64,000 nucleotides of DNA from Cytophagales bacterium (GCA_024742395.1 JANSYO010000001.1:116772-180771); one strand, 5' to 3'. Counted from the first letter of the stretch, positions 49,839-58,527 are shown. Translations and numbers: made by a program. Notes: generated by a model not told the origin, from the sequence alone.

Positions 49839-51053
49839 TTAATAATGGCATCTGGCACACTCCAGACCTCCTATATCTTCTACTTTCATATTCTCTGAAG
49901 AAGCAGAATTGTGAGCTTCTAAAAGAGCATCGTAATACGCGTTTCCTTTCGCATTTACATCCGTTTGTCTGTGACAATCAATACACCATCCCATGGTCAA
50001 TGAATGCCTCTGCTCTACCACTTCCATTTGAGGAATTTCTCCGTGACAGTTTTCACAATCCAATCCTGCAACAGCCGTATGCTGAGAATGATTAAAATAT
50101 GCCAAGTCTGGAAGGTTATGCACCCTTACCCACTCAATAGGCTGATCTGTTTCCAGAGCGGTGTAAATTTTTTGAATGTTTGGAGAGCCCTGCTTGATAG
50201 TGTTGTGGCAGTTCATACAAATACTTGCCGAAGGAATACCGGCTTGTTTTCCTTTGTACACGCCCGTATGACAGTAAGCACAATTAATTTCCATATCTCC
50301 TGCATGCAATTTATGCGAGAATGGAATTGGCTGCGTAGGTGCATATCCCTGGTGAACACCTATACTATAAAGGCCATCAAAAGTGGCTTTAGCTCCAAAT
50401 AATAGGAAAAGAACTACTATAGCATTTCTAACCGTTGCGTTTTGAAACACATTTTTCAAACCACCGCTGATTCTTTCACCAAACCCTCTGGTATCAATTT
50501 CTCCACCATCCGCTTTAGTAATCTGAGACAACAAGTTCAATACAGCCAGAAGAGCCACGAGAACAAGTCCCATTATAACTAATAGTGCTATAAGGACAAT
50601 GTTAAACACGCTACTACTTCCTGAATCAGCTGTAGCAGCAGCAGCCGTACCCGCACCGCCATCAGCTGCAACCGGTGCAGCCTCATTCGCTTGTTTTACA
50701 TAAGCCAAAATGCCTGAAATTTCGGCATCTCCAAAACTTTGGAAGGCTGTCATCTGCGTTTTGTTGTATTTCTCATACAACTCAACTGCGTAATCATCTC
50801 CACTTGCTATTACAGCAGCCGGGTTCTGAATCCATTCTTTCAGCCACTGATAGTCTCTCCTCTCTTCAATTCCTTTTAAACCCGGGCCTACCACTACAGC
50901 ATCATCATAGGCATGACACTGTGCACAGTTATTTTTGAACAACTTTTCACCTAAAGCAGGATCGCCATCGGCTGAACCTTGACCAAATGTTAATGGGGCG
51001 GCAGATAAAGAAAGTAATAATAGAAGAAGAATTCTTATATGCGATTTGTACAT
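49839..51053 (-). CDS. actA: alternative complex III subunit ActA (multiheme cytochrome c)
   Basis: About 404 residues from MYKSHIRILLLLLLS at 51053. The open frame reaches 51146, but the promoter at 51089-51119 excludes that start. Signal peptide, then a monoheme cytochrome domain (CAQCH), a helix with Ala-rich linker (about 140-180), a second helix, and five more heme sites CAYCH, CMNCH, CENCH, CIDCH and CARCH, six in all. The last heme motif ends the protein (CARCHY). First gene of the respiratory operon. Confidence 0.95.
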   Translation of the reverse strand: MYKSHIRILLLLLLSLSAAPLTFGQGSADGDPALGEKLFKNNCAQCHAYDDAVVVGPGLKGIEERRDYQWLKEWIQNPAAVIASGDDYAVELYEKYNKTQMTAFQSFGDAEISGILAYVKQANEAAPVAADGGAGTAAAATADSGSSSVFNIVLIALLVIMGLVLVALLAVLNLLSQITKADGGEIDTRGFGERISGGLKNVFQNATVRNAIVVLFLLFGAKATFDGLYSIGVHQGYAPTQPIPFSHKLHAGDMEINCAYCHTGVYKGKQAGIPSASICMNCHNTIKQGSPNIQKIYTALETDQPIEWVRVHNLPDLAYFNHSQHTAVAGLDCENCHGEIPQMEVVEQRHSLTMGWCIDCHRQTDVNAKGNAYYDALLEAHNSASSENMKVEDIGGLECARCHY

Positions 51054-51088
51054 ATCTCTATTATATATAGATGCTTTTTTTGTGAGTG

Positions 51089-51119
51089 CAAATCTAGCCA
51101 TGGAAAAAGTTCCATCAAA
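51089..51119 (-). promoter_or_regulatory. housekeeping promoter of the ACIII-oxidase operon
   Basis: On the minus strand TTTG (51119-51116), 19 bp, then TAGATTTG (51096-51089): a perfect TTTG-N19-TAnnTTTG match. Transcription would start near 51083, about 30 nt before the actA ATG at 51053. Confidence 0.85.
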
Positions 51120-51309
51120 AGAGAACTTTGATTTTTTGGGTAGCACTTCTCAATTTAGAATTATTTTAAATAAGATTGTAACAATCTGATAGCTAGGTCT
51201 CTATAAACAAAAATACCATTCGAAAATCTACCGAAGCGGTAGGATAACGAATGGTATTTTAGCAAGATTAACAAATCGAATACAATAATCAATCGTTTCG
51301 ATTCTAGTG

Positions 51310-51380
51310 AGGTCTCGAGCGGATTCGAACCGCTGTACATGGTTTTGCAGACCACTGCCTAGCCACTCGGCCACGAGACC
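51310..51380 (-). tRNA. tRNA-Cys (GCA)
   Basis: The acceptor GGTCTCG pairs with CGAGACC; the anticodon stem TGGTC/ACCA-side frames GCA; the T-arm is AGCGG-TTCGAAT-CCGCT. 71 nt, discriminator T. It has its own promoter (-7 element at 51427-51434). Confidence 0.96.
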
Positions 51381-51426
51381 TTTTAGTTTTATTTCAAATC
51401 CTCTTATCCTGATTTGAAAAGGTCTG

Positions 51427-51434
51427 CAAAGCTA
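51427..51434 (-). promoter_or_regulatory. -7 promoter element of tRNA-Cys
   Basis: TAGCTTTG on the minus strand matches TAnnTTTG; CTTG 20 bp upstream is a partial -33 box. It lies 46 bp before the mature tRNA-Cys. Confidence 0.65.
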
Positions 51435-51480
51435 CAATTACACTACGATACGTACAAGAAGCTTTGAGACAATTTTAAAT

Positions 51481-51507
51481 AAAGGCCGGCCGAATCAGCC
51501 GACCTTT
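51481..51507 (-). terminator. intrinsic terminator of rpsA
   Basis: AAAGGTCGGC pairs with GCCGGCCTTT (one mismatch) with a 7-nt loop; the minus strand then reads ATTTAAAATT. It lies 45 bp after the rpsA stop codon. Confidence 0.75.
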
Positions 51508-51552
51508 ATTCCATCTATTTAAGCATCAGAGCCTTTCGATTCCTTACTTTTT

Positions 51553-53331
51553 TTATTTTTTCTTCTTAGGAGCTTCCATTTCTGCCTTAAGAGCAGCTAA
51601 AGCATCCAGATCACCCAGTGTAGCCTTCTCAGAAGACTGTGAGCTTGCAGCTGCTTTAGGAGAAGATTTCTTCTTCTTAGCTACTACTTCCTCTTCTGAA
51701 CCATCCCAGGTTTTCGTATGAGAAAGAACAATTCTTCTTTCTTCTTTATTAAACTCAGTTACGATAAACGGAAGCTTATCACCAACCTCTGCCAAAGATC
51801 CATCTTCTTTAGATAGTTGCTTAAGTAATGCCGTTCCTTCAATACCGTAAGGAAGCTCAAGATTTACACCTTTATCTGCTTTGGAGATAACTGTACACTC
51901 ATGAGTGGTACCCACAGCGAAAGTATCTTCAAATGCGTCCCAAGGGTTCTCTTCAAGGTGCTTATGGCTTAGAGCCAATCTTCTGTTCTCACCATCAAGT
52001 TCAAGAACCTTCACCTCAAGCTCGTCTCCGATCTTTACGAAATCAGATGGGTGCTTAATTTTCTTCGTCCAAGAAAGGTCAGAAACGTGTACCAGACCGT
52101 CTATTCCTTCTTCAAGCTCTAAGAAAAGACCAAAGTTTGTAAGGTTTCTTACAGTTCCTTTGTGATCAGTTCCTACAGCATATTTACTTAGTAGGTCTTG
52201 CTTAGTCCAAGGATCTTCAGTCAATTGCTTAATACCAAGAGACATTTTTCTCTCTTCCTTGTCCATTGTAAGAACCTTCGCTTCGATCTCATCTCCAATT
52301 TGAAGGAAATCTGAAGGGTTACGTAAATGCTGAGACCATGACATTTCAGAAACGTGGATCAGACCTTCTACGCCTGGCTTAATTTCTAAGAATGCACCGT
52401 AATCTGCAATGTTTACGATCTTACCTTTCACTGTAGAACCTACTTCCAGGTCTGCAGCCAATGAATCCCATGGATGAGCCTCAAGCTGCTTCATACCAAG
52501 AGAGATACGCTTCTTATCTTCATCAAAATCAAGTACAACGACATTGATCTTGTCATCAAGATTAAGAATCTCGTTCGGATGATTAACACGGCCCCAGCTG
52601 ATGTCTGTGATGTGCAATAAGCCATCAACACCACCAAGGTCAATAAACACACCGAAGTTTGTGATATTTTTCACAACACCCTCAAGAACCTGACCCTTAT
52701 CAAGGTTAGTCAAGATTTGCTGACGTTGCTTCTCAAGATCTTTCTCAATCAATACTTTATGAGAAACCACTACGTTGTCGTTAGCATGATTAATCTTAAC
52801 CACTTTAACTTCCATTTCTTTGTTAACGAAAACATCGAAGTCACGGATAGGCTTCACATCAATCTGAGAACCTGGCAAGAATGCCTCGATTCCGTGGATA
52901 TCAACGATTAAACCACCCTTAGTACGACGCTTCACGAATGCATTCATGATAGTGTCTTCTTCGAAAGCCTTCTCAATATTGCTCCAAGCAGTAAGTATTC
53001 TCGCTTTCTTACGAGAAATTACTAATTGACCTAAAGCATCCTCCTGCTTTTCAATAAAAACCTCAACAGTATCACCAGCCTTAAGATTTGGCAGGTCACG
53101 GAATTCAGATCTTGATACGATACCGTCAGATTTGAAACCAATGTTTAGCAATACTTCACGATCAGAAACACCCACTACAGTGGCAATAACTACATCCTTC
53201 TCCTGGATTACGTTTAATGTTTCTTCATACGTTTTTGCTAATTCTTCTTTTTCAGCAGCAGAATAACCTCCGCCAATACCTTTCTTGGAAACTCTTTCCC
53301 AGTCAAATTCGGGAAACTCTTGATTTGTCAT
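51553..53331 (-). CDS. rpsA: 30S ribosomal protein S1
   Basis: About 592 residues from MTNQEFPEFDWERV at 53331; the ten extra residues of the longer frame (to 53361) are not typical. Six S1 RNA-binding repeats are visible, for example GVVKNITNFGVFIDLGGVDG, GKIVNIADYGAFLEI and GTVRNLTNFGLFLELEEG; the first and last are the most diverged. The tail is Lys/Ser-rich. S1 binds mRNA on the 30S subunit and matters in a phylum that rarely uses Shine-Dalgarno pairing. Confidence 0.97.
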   Translation of the reverse strand: MTNQEFPEFDWERVSKKGIGGGYSAAEKEELAKTYEETLNVIQEKDVVIATVVGVSDREVLLNIGFKSDGIVSRSEFRDLPNLKAGDTVEVFIEKQEDALGQLVISRKKARILTAWSNIEKAFEEDTIMNAFVKRRTKGGLIVDIHGIEAFLPGSQIDVKPIRDFDVFVNKEMEVKVVKINHANDNVVVSHKVLIEKDLEKQRQQILTNLDKGQVLEGVVKNITNFGVFIDLGGVDGLLHITDISWGRVNHPNEILNLDDKINVVVLDFDEDKKRISLGMKQLEAHPWDSLAADLEVGSTVKGKIVNIADYGAFLEIKPGVEGLIHVSEMSWSQHLRNPSDFLQIGDEIEAKVLTMDKEERKMSLGIKQLTEDPWTKQDLLSKYAVGTDHKGTVRNLTNFGLFLELEEGIDGLVHVSDLSWTKKIKHPSDFVKIGDELEVKVLELDGENRRLALSHKHLEENPWDAFEDTFAVGTTHECTVISKADKGVNLELPYGIEGTALLKQLSKEDGSLAEVGDKLPFIVTEFNKEERRIVLSHTKTWDGSEEEVVAKKKKSSPKAAASSQSSEKATLGDLDALAALKAEMEAPKKKK

Positions 53332-53426
53332 AAGTATTTGATAAATAGCTCTCTTATACATCTACAACCCGAGCTTATGGCCATAGAAATTGGTTAAACA
53401 TAAATCACCCTTTCTAAAAAGGACTG

Positions 53427-53434
53427 CAAAAGTA
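53427..53434 (-). promoter_or_regulatory. -7 promoter element of rpsA
   Basis: TACTTTTG on the minus strand matches TAnnTTTG, with a partial -33 box CTTG 20 bp upstream. It would give a leader of about 90 nt before the rpsA ATG at 53331. Confidence 0.65.
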
Positions 53435-53477
53435 GAAAATTGGAAGAAAATAAGCAAGAAGATGACCGCTATTCTCT

Positions 53478-53987
53478 TTAGGCTGAGTGACTACGGCTCA
53501 GATAAGGTGCCCATTTATCAGCTGCACTACCAGAGAAGTCTCTCAGGAAAGTCACAAACGTAGGCTTATAGGGTTTTCTGACCATGGTCATCTGAGCTTC
53601 TTCCGGCGTGAAATCACCCTTTGTTCCATTGCAGCGTTTACAGGCTGCCACCAGATTATCCCAGTTGGTTTTACCTCCCCGAGATTTTGGCATGACATGA
53701 TCTAAGGTCAATTCTCTTTTGGCACCGCAATAAACGCACTGATGGCCGTCTCTTTTAAGAATGTTTTGCCGGTTTAGTACCACACCTTTGTAAGGGACTT
53801 TTACATAGTGATGAAGCTTAATTACAGAAGGAAGTGGGTAAGAGGTTGAAATAGTTCTTAGCCGTGCCCTTTCATCGTCTTTTAACAACTCGGCTTTGTT
53901 TAAGTACACCAATAAAAAAGCTTTTGGTACGGTACACACACTGATAGCACTGTAATCGGCATTCAGGACTAATACTTTCCTACCCAT
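53478..53987 (-). CDS. HNH endonuclease family protein
   Basis: 169 residues. An N-terminal region (VLNADYSAISVCTVPKAF) is typical of the HNH proteins widespread in Bacteroidota. The HNH core has CVYCG, TLDHVMPKSRGG, NLVAACKRCNGTKG: two zinc CxxC pairs, the catalytic DH and the Asn. Members nick or cut DNA, but the cellular role of this conserved stand-alone group is not known. It lies between rpsA and smpB with no repeats or phage genes nearby. Confidence 0.92.
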   Translation of the reverse strand: MGRKVLVLNADYSAISVCTVPKAFLLVYLNKAELLKDDERARLRTISTSYPLPSVIKLHHYVKVPYKGVVLNRQNILKRDGHQCVYCGAKRELTLDHVMPKSRGGKTNWDNLVAACKRCNGTKGDFTPEEAQMTMVRKPYKPTFVTFLRDFSGSAADKWAPYLSRSHSA

Positions 53988-54064
53988 AAAGTTTCTCTTA
54001 AAAATTCAGTCTAATATACTGATTCTTAAGAGAATTGAAGAAATAAATGTATGTTAAGTAATGA

Positions 54065-54520
54065 TTAAAACTTACGACTCTCCTGCCTTTCTACATCTCT
54101 CGCCTTAATGCTTTCTCGTTTATCGTATAGTTTTTTACCCTTTGCTAAGGCAATATTAATCTTTGCCAAGCCTTTGTCATTGATAAACACTTTTGTGGGA
54201 ATAACCGTTAAACCAACGTCTTTCAGCTTTTCCTGAAGCTTTTTGAGTTCTCTCTTCTGAAGAAGCAATTTTCGCTCTCTGAGCGGTTCATGATTATAAT
54301 GGGTACCGAATTCATAAGCCGCAATGTTCAGGTTCTTTATATAGAGTTCGCCATCTGCAAAATAACAATAGGCATCAGAAATATTTACCTTCCCCATTCT
54401 GATGGATTTAATCTCTGTACCCTTAAGTACCACTCCGGCGGTATAAGTATCAATAAACTGATATTCAAAAGAAGCTCTGCGGTTCTTTATCTCAATTTTA
54501 CCTGAAATGTTTTTGCTCAT
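54065..54520 (-). CDS. smpB: SsrA-binding protein SmpB
   Basis: 151 residues, full length: NRRASFEYQFIDTYTAGVVL, GTEIKSIRMGKVNISDAYC, and the basic tail KKLYDKRESIKARDVERQE. It brings tmRNA to stalled ribosomes. The tmRNA gene itself was not found in the window, although an unassigned RNA-like unit lies just upstream (54614-54767). A TACCTTTG -7 element is at 54541-54548. Confidence 0.98.
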   Translation of the reverse strand: MSKNISGKIEIKNRRASFEYQFIDTYTAGVVLKGTEIKSIRMGKVNISDAYCYFADGELYIKNLNIAAYEFGTHYNHEPLRERKLLLQKRELKKLQEKLKDVGLTVIPTKVFINDKGLAKINIALAKGKKLYDKRESIKARDVERQESRKF

Positions 54521-54540
54521 TGTATTATTCTAAAAACACA

Positions 54541-54548
54541 CAAAGGTA
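54541..54548 (-). promoter_or_regulatory. -7 promoter element of smpB
   Basis: TACCTTTG on the minus strand matches TAnnTTTG. No clear -33 box. The start would be near 54534, leaving a leader of about 14 nt. Confidence 0.6.
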
Positions 54549-54613
54549 TAAAGAATGACCGCCATTGAATTAAGAAAACCGAAGTACTTAGGTATTAGTA
54601 GAAGTAGTTTCTT

Positions 54614-54654
54614 GAAAAAATAAAATCCCTGCCTCAATTTTAGTGACAGGGATT
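54614..54654 (-). terminator. intrinsic terminator of the candidate RNA
   Basis: On the minus strand the stem AATCCCTG/CAGGGATT (8 bp, 15-nt loop) is followed by TTTATTTTTT. No minus-strand gene lies between it and hflX's divergent promoter, so it must end a non-coding transcript if it is real. Confidence 0.75.
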
Positions 54655-54767
54655 CCGACTTACGTGCTTTCCTAATAATCCATGTGTAGCCATGTAAACA
54701 TGACGTCAACTGCGGATTAAATCTTTATGAATCATACGATTCAAATATCTTTAGTGTGTGGTGTCAA
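54614..54767 (-). ncRNA. candidate structured small RNA upstream of smpB
   Basis: This minus-strand unit has a promoter (TACATTTG, 54780-54773), no ORF of note and a strong terminator (8-bp perfect stem AATCCCTG/CAGGGATT, 54654-54624, then TTTATTTTTT). The RNA would be about 150 nt. Inside it are the hairpin TGAATC-GTAT-GATTCA (54743-54728), the long-range pairing TAATCC/GGATTA around 54717 and 54679, and CATG/CATG within it. It could be a 6S-like or other regulatory RNA; I did not recognise a family. It is not an obvious tmRNA, since no tRNA-like TTCGAATC segment is present. Confidence 0.5.
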
Positions 54768-54772
54768 GAGAA

Positions 54773-54780
54773 CAAATGTA
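54773..54780 (-). promoter_or_regulatory. -7 promoter element of the candidate RNA
   Basis: TACATTTG on the minus strand matches TAnnTTTG, with ATTG 20 bp upstream as a partial -33 box. Confidence 0.5.
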
Positions 54781-54999
54781 TGTACTAGCTTTCAAAATTG
54801 CAATGCTTTACCCACACGAACTTTACAAATCTTCTTTCATTAACAAAACTAAAACTTGTTTAATTCAGTTACGCATACTGGAATTACGAATACTGTGCCA
54901 AGATCGTTGCCAACAATTTTCTTAAATATTTGAAAATATTTTTATACCTGAATATAAGCATGTTACAAAATATTTGAGTCTAAATCAAATTCTTGTTCG

Positions 55000-55007
55000 T
55001 AATTTTG
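55000..55007 (+). promoter_or_regulatory. -7 promoter element of hflX
   Basis: TAATTTTG matches TAnnTTTG. The nearest TTTG upstream (54973-54976) is 23 bp away, too far for the usual 19, so the -33 box is weak or absent. Confidence 0.5.
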
Positions 55008-55044
55008 GCACAGCCATTTTAATCAAAGTTTAAATAGAAATATA

Positions 55045-56316
55045 TTGCTGAATACCCCATTAATATCGACCTCAAAAAAGAAGGAAAAATGTGTGTTGGT
55101 AGGTCTGATTAGTAGAGATCAAAACAAAGAAAAGACCAAAGAATACCTGGATGAGTTGGCTTTTTTAGCCACCACAGCCGGTCTTATCACCAAAAAAACC
55201 TTTGTTCAGAGCCTTCCTTCGCCTGATAATAAGACTTTTGTAGGTAAGGGAAAACTGGAAGAAATACAAACCTGGATAGAGGCTAACCCGGTAGATGCCA
55301 TTGTTTTTGATGATGACCTCTCCCCCTCTCAGGTAAGAAACCTGGAGCACAGCTTCAAAGAAATAAAGGTACTGGACAGAAGTCTGCTGATTCTGAACAT
55401 TTTCTCGCAAAGAGCAAAAACCGATCAGGCAAAAAAACAAGTGGAGCTGGCTCAATATCAATACTTATTTCCACGACTTACCAGAATGTGGACTCACCTT
55501 AGCCGCCAGAAAGGTGGAGTAGGCATGCGTGGACCCGGTGAAAAAGAACTGGAAACTGATAAACGTATAGTAAGAGACAGAATCTCCTTTCTGAAGAGTA
55601 AACTTGTCAAAATAGACAAACAAGCCATGACTCAGCGGAAAGAGAGAAACAGGCTGGTGCGTGTAGCATTGGTGGGATATACCAATGTAGGGAAGTCTAC
55701 CTTAATGAGAGTACTGGCCAAAGCTGATGTATTTGCAGAGAATAAACTCTTTGCCACGATTGACTCCACGGTGCGTAAGTTGGTTATTGGTAACATCCCC
55801 TTTCTTTTGACAGATACCGTAGGATTTATACGTAAACTGCCTACCACGCTAATTGAGTCTTTTAAATCTACGCTGGATGAAATCAGAGAAGCAGACATTC
55901 TCATACATGTGGTAGACATTTCTCATAAGTCTTTTGAGGAGCAAATTGACGTGGTGAACACAACACTGGCTGATATTGGAGCCGCCGATAAGCCCACAGT
56001 ACTGGTTTTTAATAAACTAGACCTTTACAAGCCGGAATCTGAAGAGGGACTAGACAGCCATTTGGCTACAGAAGAAGACCTTCAATTAAATCTGAAGCGA
56101 TTAAAAAACAGTTACCTGAATAAGAATACGGAGAATGTGGTCTTTATCTCTGCCGAGAATAAGGAGAATATTGCTGAGCTTAGGGATACTTTAAATACCC
56201 TTTTAGCTGAAAGACATTTTGCTATTTATCCTAATTGGGATCCTAAGCAAAACCCACTATATGACTGGCAAGGTCAGATAGATCAGGATAATCAAGAACA
56301 AGAACAGGCGGATTAA
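55045..56316 (+). CDS. hflX: ribosome-associated GTPase HflX
   Basis: 423 residues. An N-terminal HflX domain (FVGKGKLEEIQTWIE, VFDDDLSPSQVRNLE) and a Gly-rich linker (RGPGEKELETDKR) lead to the G domain: G1 GYTNVGKST (about 212-220), G3 DTVGF, G4 NKLD. HflX splits stalled or hibernating 70S ribosomes. The only in-frame start candidates are TTG at 55045 or codons downstream, since no ATG exists at the N-terminus; TTG is taken because the promoter lies 38 bp upstream. Confidence 0.95.
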   Translation: MLNTPLISTSKKKEKCVLVGLISRDQNKEKTKEYLDELAFLATTAGLITKKTFVQSLPSPDNKTFVGKGKLEEIQTWIEANPVDAIVFDDDLSPSQVRNLEHSFKEIKVLDRSLLILNIFSQRAKTDQAKKQVELAQYQYLFPRLTRMWTHLSRQKGGVGMRGPGEKELETDKRIVRDRISFLKSKLVKIDKQAMTQRKERNRLVRVALVGYTNVGKSTLMRVLAKADVFAENKLFATIDSTVRKLVIGNIPFLLTDTVGFIRKLPTTLIESFKSTLDEIREADILIHVVDISHKSFEEQIDVVNTTLADIGAADKPTVLVFNKLDLYKPESEEGLDSHLATEEDLQLNLKRLKNSYLNKNTENVVFISAENKENIAELRDTLNTLLAERHFAIYPNWDPKQNPLYDWQGQIDQDNQEQEQAD

Positions 56317-56345
56317 ATCAACTTTTAGGGATTTAAAAAATCACT

Positions 56346-56353
56346 TATTTTTG
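56346..56353 (+). promoter_or_regulatory. -7 promoter element of tRNA-Arg
   Basis: TATTTTTG matches TAnnTTTG; TTTT 19 bp upstream is a near -33 box. The start would be only a few bases before the mature tRNA. Confidence 0.6.
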
Positions 56354-56365
56354 CCGCATTCTGAT

Positions 56366-56437
56366 AGCCCCGTAGTTCAACGGATAGAATAGAAGTTTCC
56401 TAAACTTTAGATCCAGGTTCGATTCCTGGCGGGGCTA
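56366..56437 (+). tRNA. tRNA-Arg (CCT)
   Basis: The acceptor AGCCCCG pairs with CGGGGCT; the anticodon loop TTCCTAA gives CCT; the T-arm is CCAGG-TTCGATT-CCTGG. 72 nt, discriminator A. It marks the start of the accessory region; no direct repeat of its 3' end was found downstream, so there is no sign of an integrated element here. Confidence 0.95.
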
Positions 56438-56983
56438 CACCAAAATCTTATAATTATCTTATTATAATGTTACTATAAATTATTTTCCAATTATTTACAA
56501 GTGAGTGTATCAGTAAATTGTAATTCCTTAACCAACCTTCAATTACAATTCCATTTTTTATTATATTTCAATACCAAATAGCTGGCATATAACGAAACCG
56601 CAACCTCAATTACGCGACATATATTCTCTTTTCTTGTTTGAAGGCACTTGAATTTCATTCAAACCGCATGACTCTCTCTTGTTCCAGCTATCTGACCTTT
56701 TTTAGCTCATTAACTTCCAAACCTCAATATCACTAATAAAAAGTGTAGAAAGTAGCCTAACGGATTTCATTTTTACTTAAAATGGTGTCTGCATAAATAC
56801 CTAGATCAAACTCCCTTATGATTTTGGCAAATTGATCCAATCCTCGAAAGCTATAGGTTTCCCTCGTTTCAAGCTATAGTTTTAAATTGATTCTTTATAT
56901 CCGACTTATTAATCGGGGCTTGAATTAAGTATTAAAACTTACATTAAAAACCCAAACTAATCTTTGCAAAGTAGAATTAATAA
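56438..56983. other. non-coding stretch after tRNA-Arg
   Basis: AT-rich, no gene-sized ORF. It contains a perfect 10-bp inverted repeat AATTGTAATT/AATTACAATT (56516-56550) followed by a T-rich run, a possible terminator for tRNA-Arg. It also has a direct repeat around AAGCTATAG (two copies near 56850 and 56871). Nothing else recognised. Confidence 0.5.
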
Positions 56984-57068
56984 TTTGTAACCCTCCCCTT
57001 TTTGTAACCTTCCCCAAAAATAGGACAAGTTAAAACGCGACAATAAACGTTTAAATTTAACTTGTAAA

Positions 57069-57335
57069 ATGAAAAGGAGTAAGCACTCAGAACATCAGAT
57101 TGTGAAAGTACTCGGGGAGTACGAGAACGGTCGTAAGGTAGAAGATTTCTGCTGGGAATTAAATATTCACAGAGCCACTTTCCTTAACTGGAAGAAGAAG
57201 TATTCGGGTATGAATGGAACGGATCTGGCAGAACTAAAATCTCTTTAATAGGAGAATGCCAGACTAAAGAAGATGTATGCTAATCTGGCCCTTGATCACG
57301 CCGTTGTTAAGGATGTATTATCAAAAAAGTTATAA
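57069..57335 (+). pseudogene. IS3-family orfA (HTH subunit), interrupted
   Basis: Starts MKRSKHSEHQIVKVLGEYE and codes for an IS3 HTH protein of about 88 residues: a helix-turn-helix (VEDFCWELNIHRATFLNWKKKY) and the leucine-rich coiled coil NARLKKMYANLALDHAVVKD. Two adjacent stop codons, TAA TAG at 57246-57251, replace what are normally acidic codons (each one G-to-T change from GAA GAG). The frame ends at TAA 57333-57335, just after the A-AAA-AAG slippery site. Confidence 0.85.
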
Positions 57336-58176
57336 GGCCTTTTGAAAAGCGAGTGGTGGTGAATTACATCGTAAAAGAGCATGGCATGAGCATTCAAAAG
57401 GCCTGTAAGATCATGGATTTAAGTCGTTCAGTTTATTACTATGCTTCTGTAAAAGACGATACAGAGGTGAGAAAGAAGTTGCTAGGTTTAGCCGAAAATC
57501 ATCCGAAAGAGGGGCGGGATAAGATGTATCTCAGGATACGGAATCAGGGTATTTTATGAAATTATTAGCATGTACTCTGGATTTACTATATATTATATAT
57601 TGTATTGGGTCTAAACCTTCGTCAAAAGAGTCGCAAGAGGTTTCCTGCACGTGTTAAAGTGCCCTTGATTCAGCCGGATGGTATCAATCAAACCTGGAGT
57701 ATGGATTTTATGCATGTTGTTCTTGGAAATGGCCGGAAGATCAGAATTTTGAATATCATTGATGATTATAACGGGGAAGCCCTGACAGTAGAAGCTCATT
57801 TCAGTATTCAATCAAATATGGTAGTACAATGTTTGGAAGATCTAATCGCATATAGAGTTAAGCCTAATCAAATCAGGGTTGAAAAGGGTCGGGGACGCCT
57901 AGTTCGGAGTTTATTGCAAATGTGTTGGCATACTGGTGTAGAGAAAATGAAATAAGACTACTTTATATCCAGCCTGGAAAGCCATTTCAGAATGGATACA
58001 TCGAGCGTTTTAACAGGACTTTTAGAGAATTCATTTTGGATGCATATCTGTTTGAAAATATACATCAGGTCAGAATCCTGTCAGAAGAATTTATGAAAGA
58101 CTATAATACCCAAAGACCGAATGAATCGTTAGGAGGGCTCACCCCGGAAAAGTTCAAAAATTTGGAAGAACAATAA
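57323..58176 (+). pseudogene. IS3-family orfB (DDE transposase), broken
   Basis: Entered by -1 frameshift from orfA. HTH_21-like part (VNYIVKEHGMSIQKACKIMDLSRSVYYY), then TGA (57557) and TAG (57566) stops within a scrambled stretch, then the integrase core with SMDFMH (first Asp) and IIDDYNGEAL. The second catalytic Asp, normally in RVDNGPEF, is changed to Glu in RVEKG, followed by a frameshift near 57880-57915. The final part (AYWCRENEIRLLYIQPGKPF, then GYIERFNRTFRE with the catalytic Glu, to 58176) is intact. Confidence 0.87.
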
Positions 58177-58496
58177 ATCAATATCTTTGTTTAATTATAC
58201 TTTGTTCTAAAAAGGGGAGGGTTACAAAGACTTGATAAACCTTTATAAGCAACCTCGCACCTCAACAAACCAGTGGTTTGTAGAGTGTTGAAGTACCCTG
58301 ACAAGGGTCAAGAAGATTGTCTAAAAAGTCAGTTGACTAAAGTACAATAATAAACAACCACAATATTACCATTTAGAGGGAGGTAAACTAAACTCTGTAT
58401 AGGTCTTCATCCCGCTATGGCTAGCCAGATGGAGAAAAGAATCCTTTCAACCGGTAACCTTCAAAAGTAATTTATAAAACTGTTCTATTGAGCAAG

Positions 58497-58527
58497 AAAA
58501 AGCCCTTCCAACCGGACGGGCTTTTTT
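58497..58527 (+). terminator. terminator-like hairpin
   Basis: AGCCCTTCC/GGACGGGCT (one mismatch), 4-nt loop, followed by TTTTTT and preceded by AAAAA, so it could act on both strands. No gene precedes it on the plus strand except the IS remnant about 320 bp upstream. Confidence 0.7.

Larger units (their letters stand above)
56984..58228 (+). mobile_element. decayed IS3-family insertion sequence
   Basis: A 1245-bp element bounded by perfect 20-bp inverted ends (56984-57003 and 58209-58228; ends TTTGTAACCCTCCCC... and its complement). Inside are orfA and orfB of the IS3 type with a conserved A-AAA-AAG slippery site at 57323-57329, but both frames are broken by stop codons and a frameshift. 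No matching 3-4 bp target duplication is visible at the flanks, suggesting the flanks have changed or rearranged. It can no longer transpose by itself. Confidence 0.88.

Noticed and set aside
51054..51146. N-terminal 31 residues of the longest actA frame
   Set aside because: A perfect promoter lies within this stretch, and the signal peptide begins at 51053.
54614..54780. tmRNA (ssrA) gene next to smpB
   Set aside because: No tRNA-like 3' end (TTCGAATC with acceptor pairing) and no tag reading frame were found; the unit is also too short.
54896..54912. Sigma-54-like pair TTGGCA ... TTGGCA on the minus strand
   Set aside because: The distance between the GG and GC elements is one base too long for sigma-54, and the site is about 380 bp from the nearest minus-strand gene.
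56366..58228. Genomic island integrated at tRNA-Arg
   Set aside because: No integrase gene and no direct repeat of the tRNA 3' end were found; only an IS3 remnant follows.
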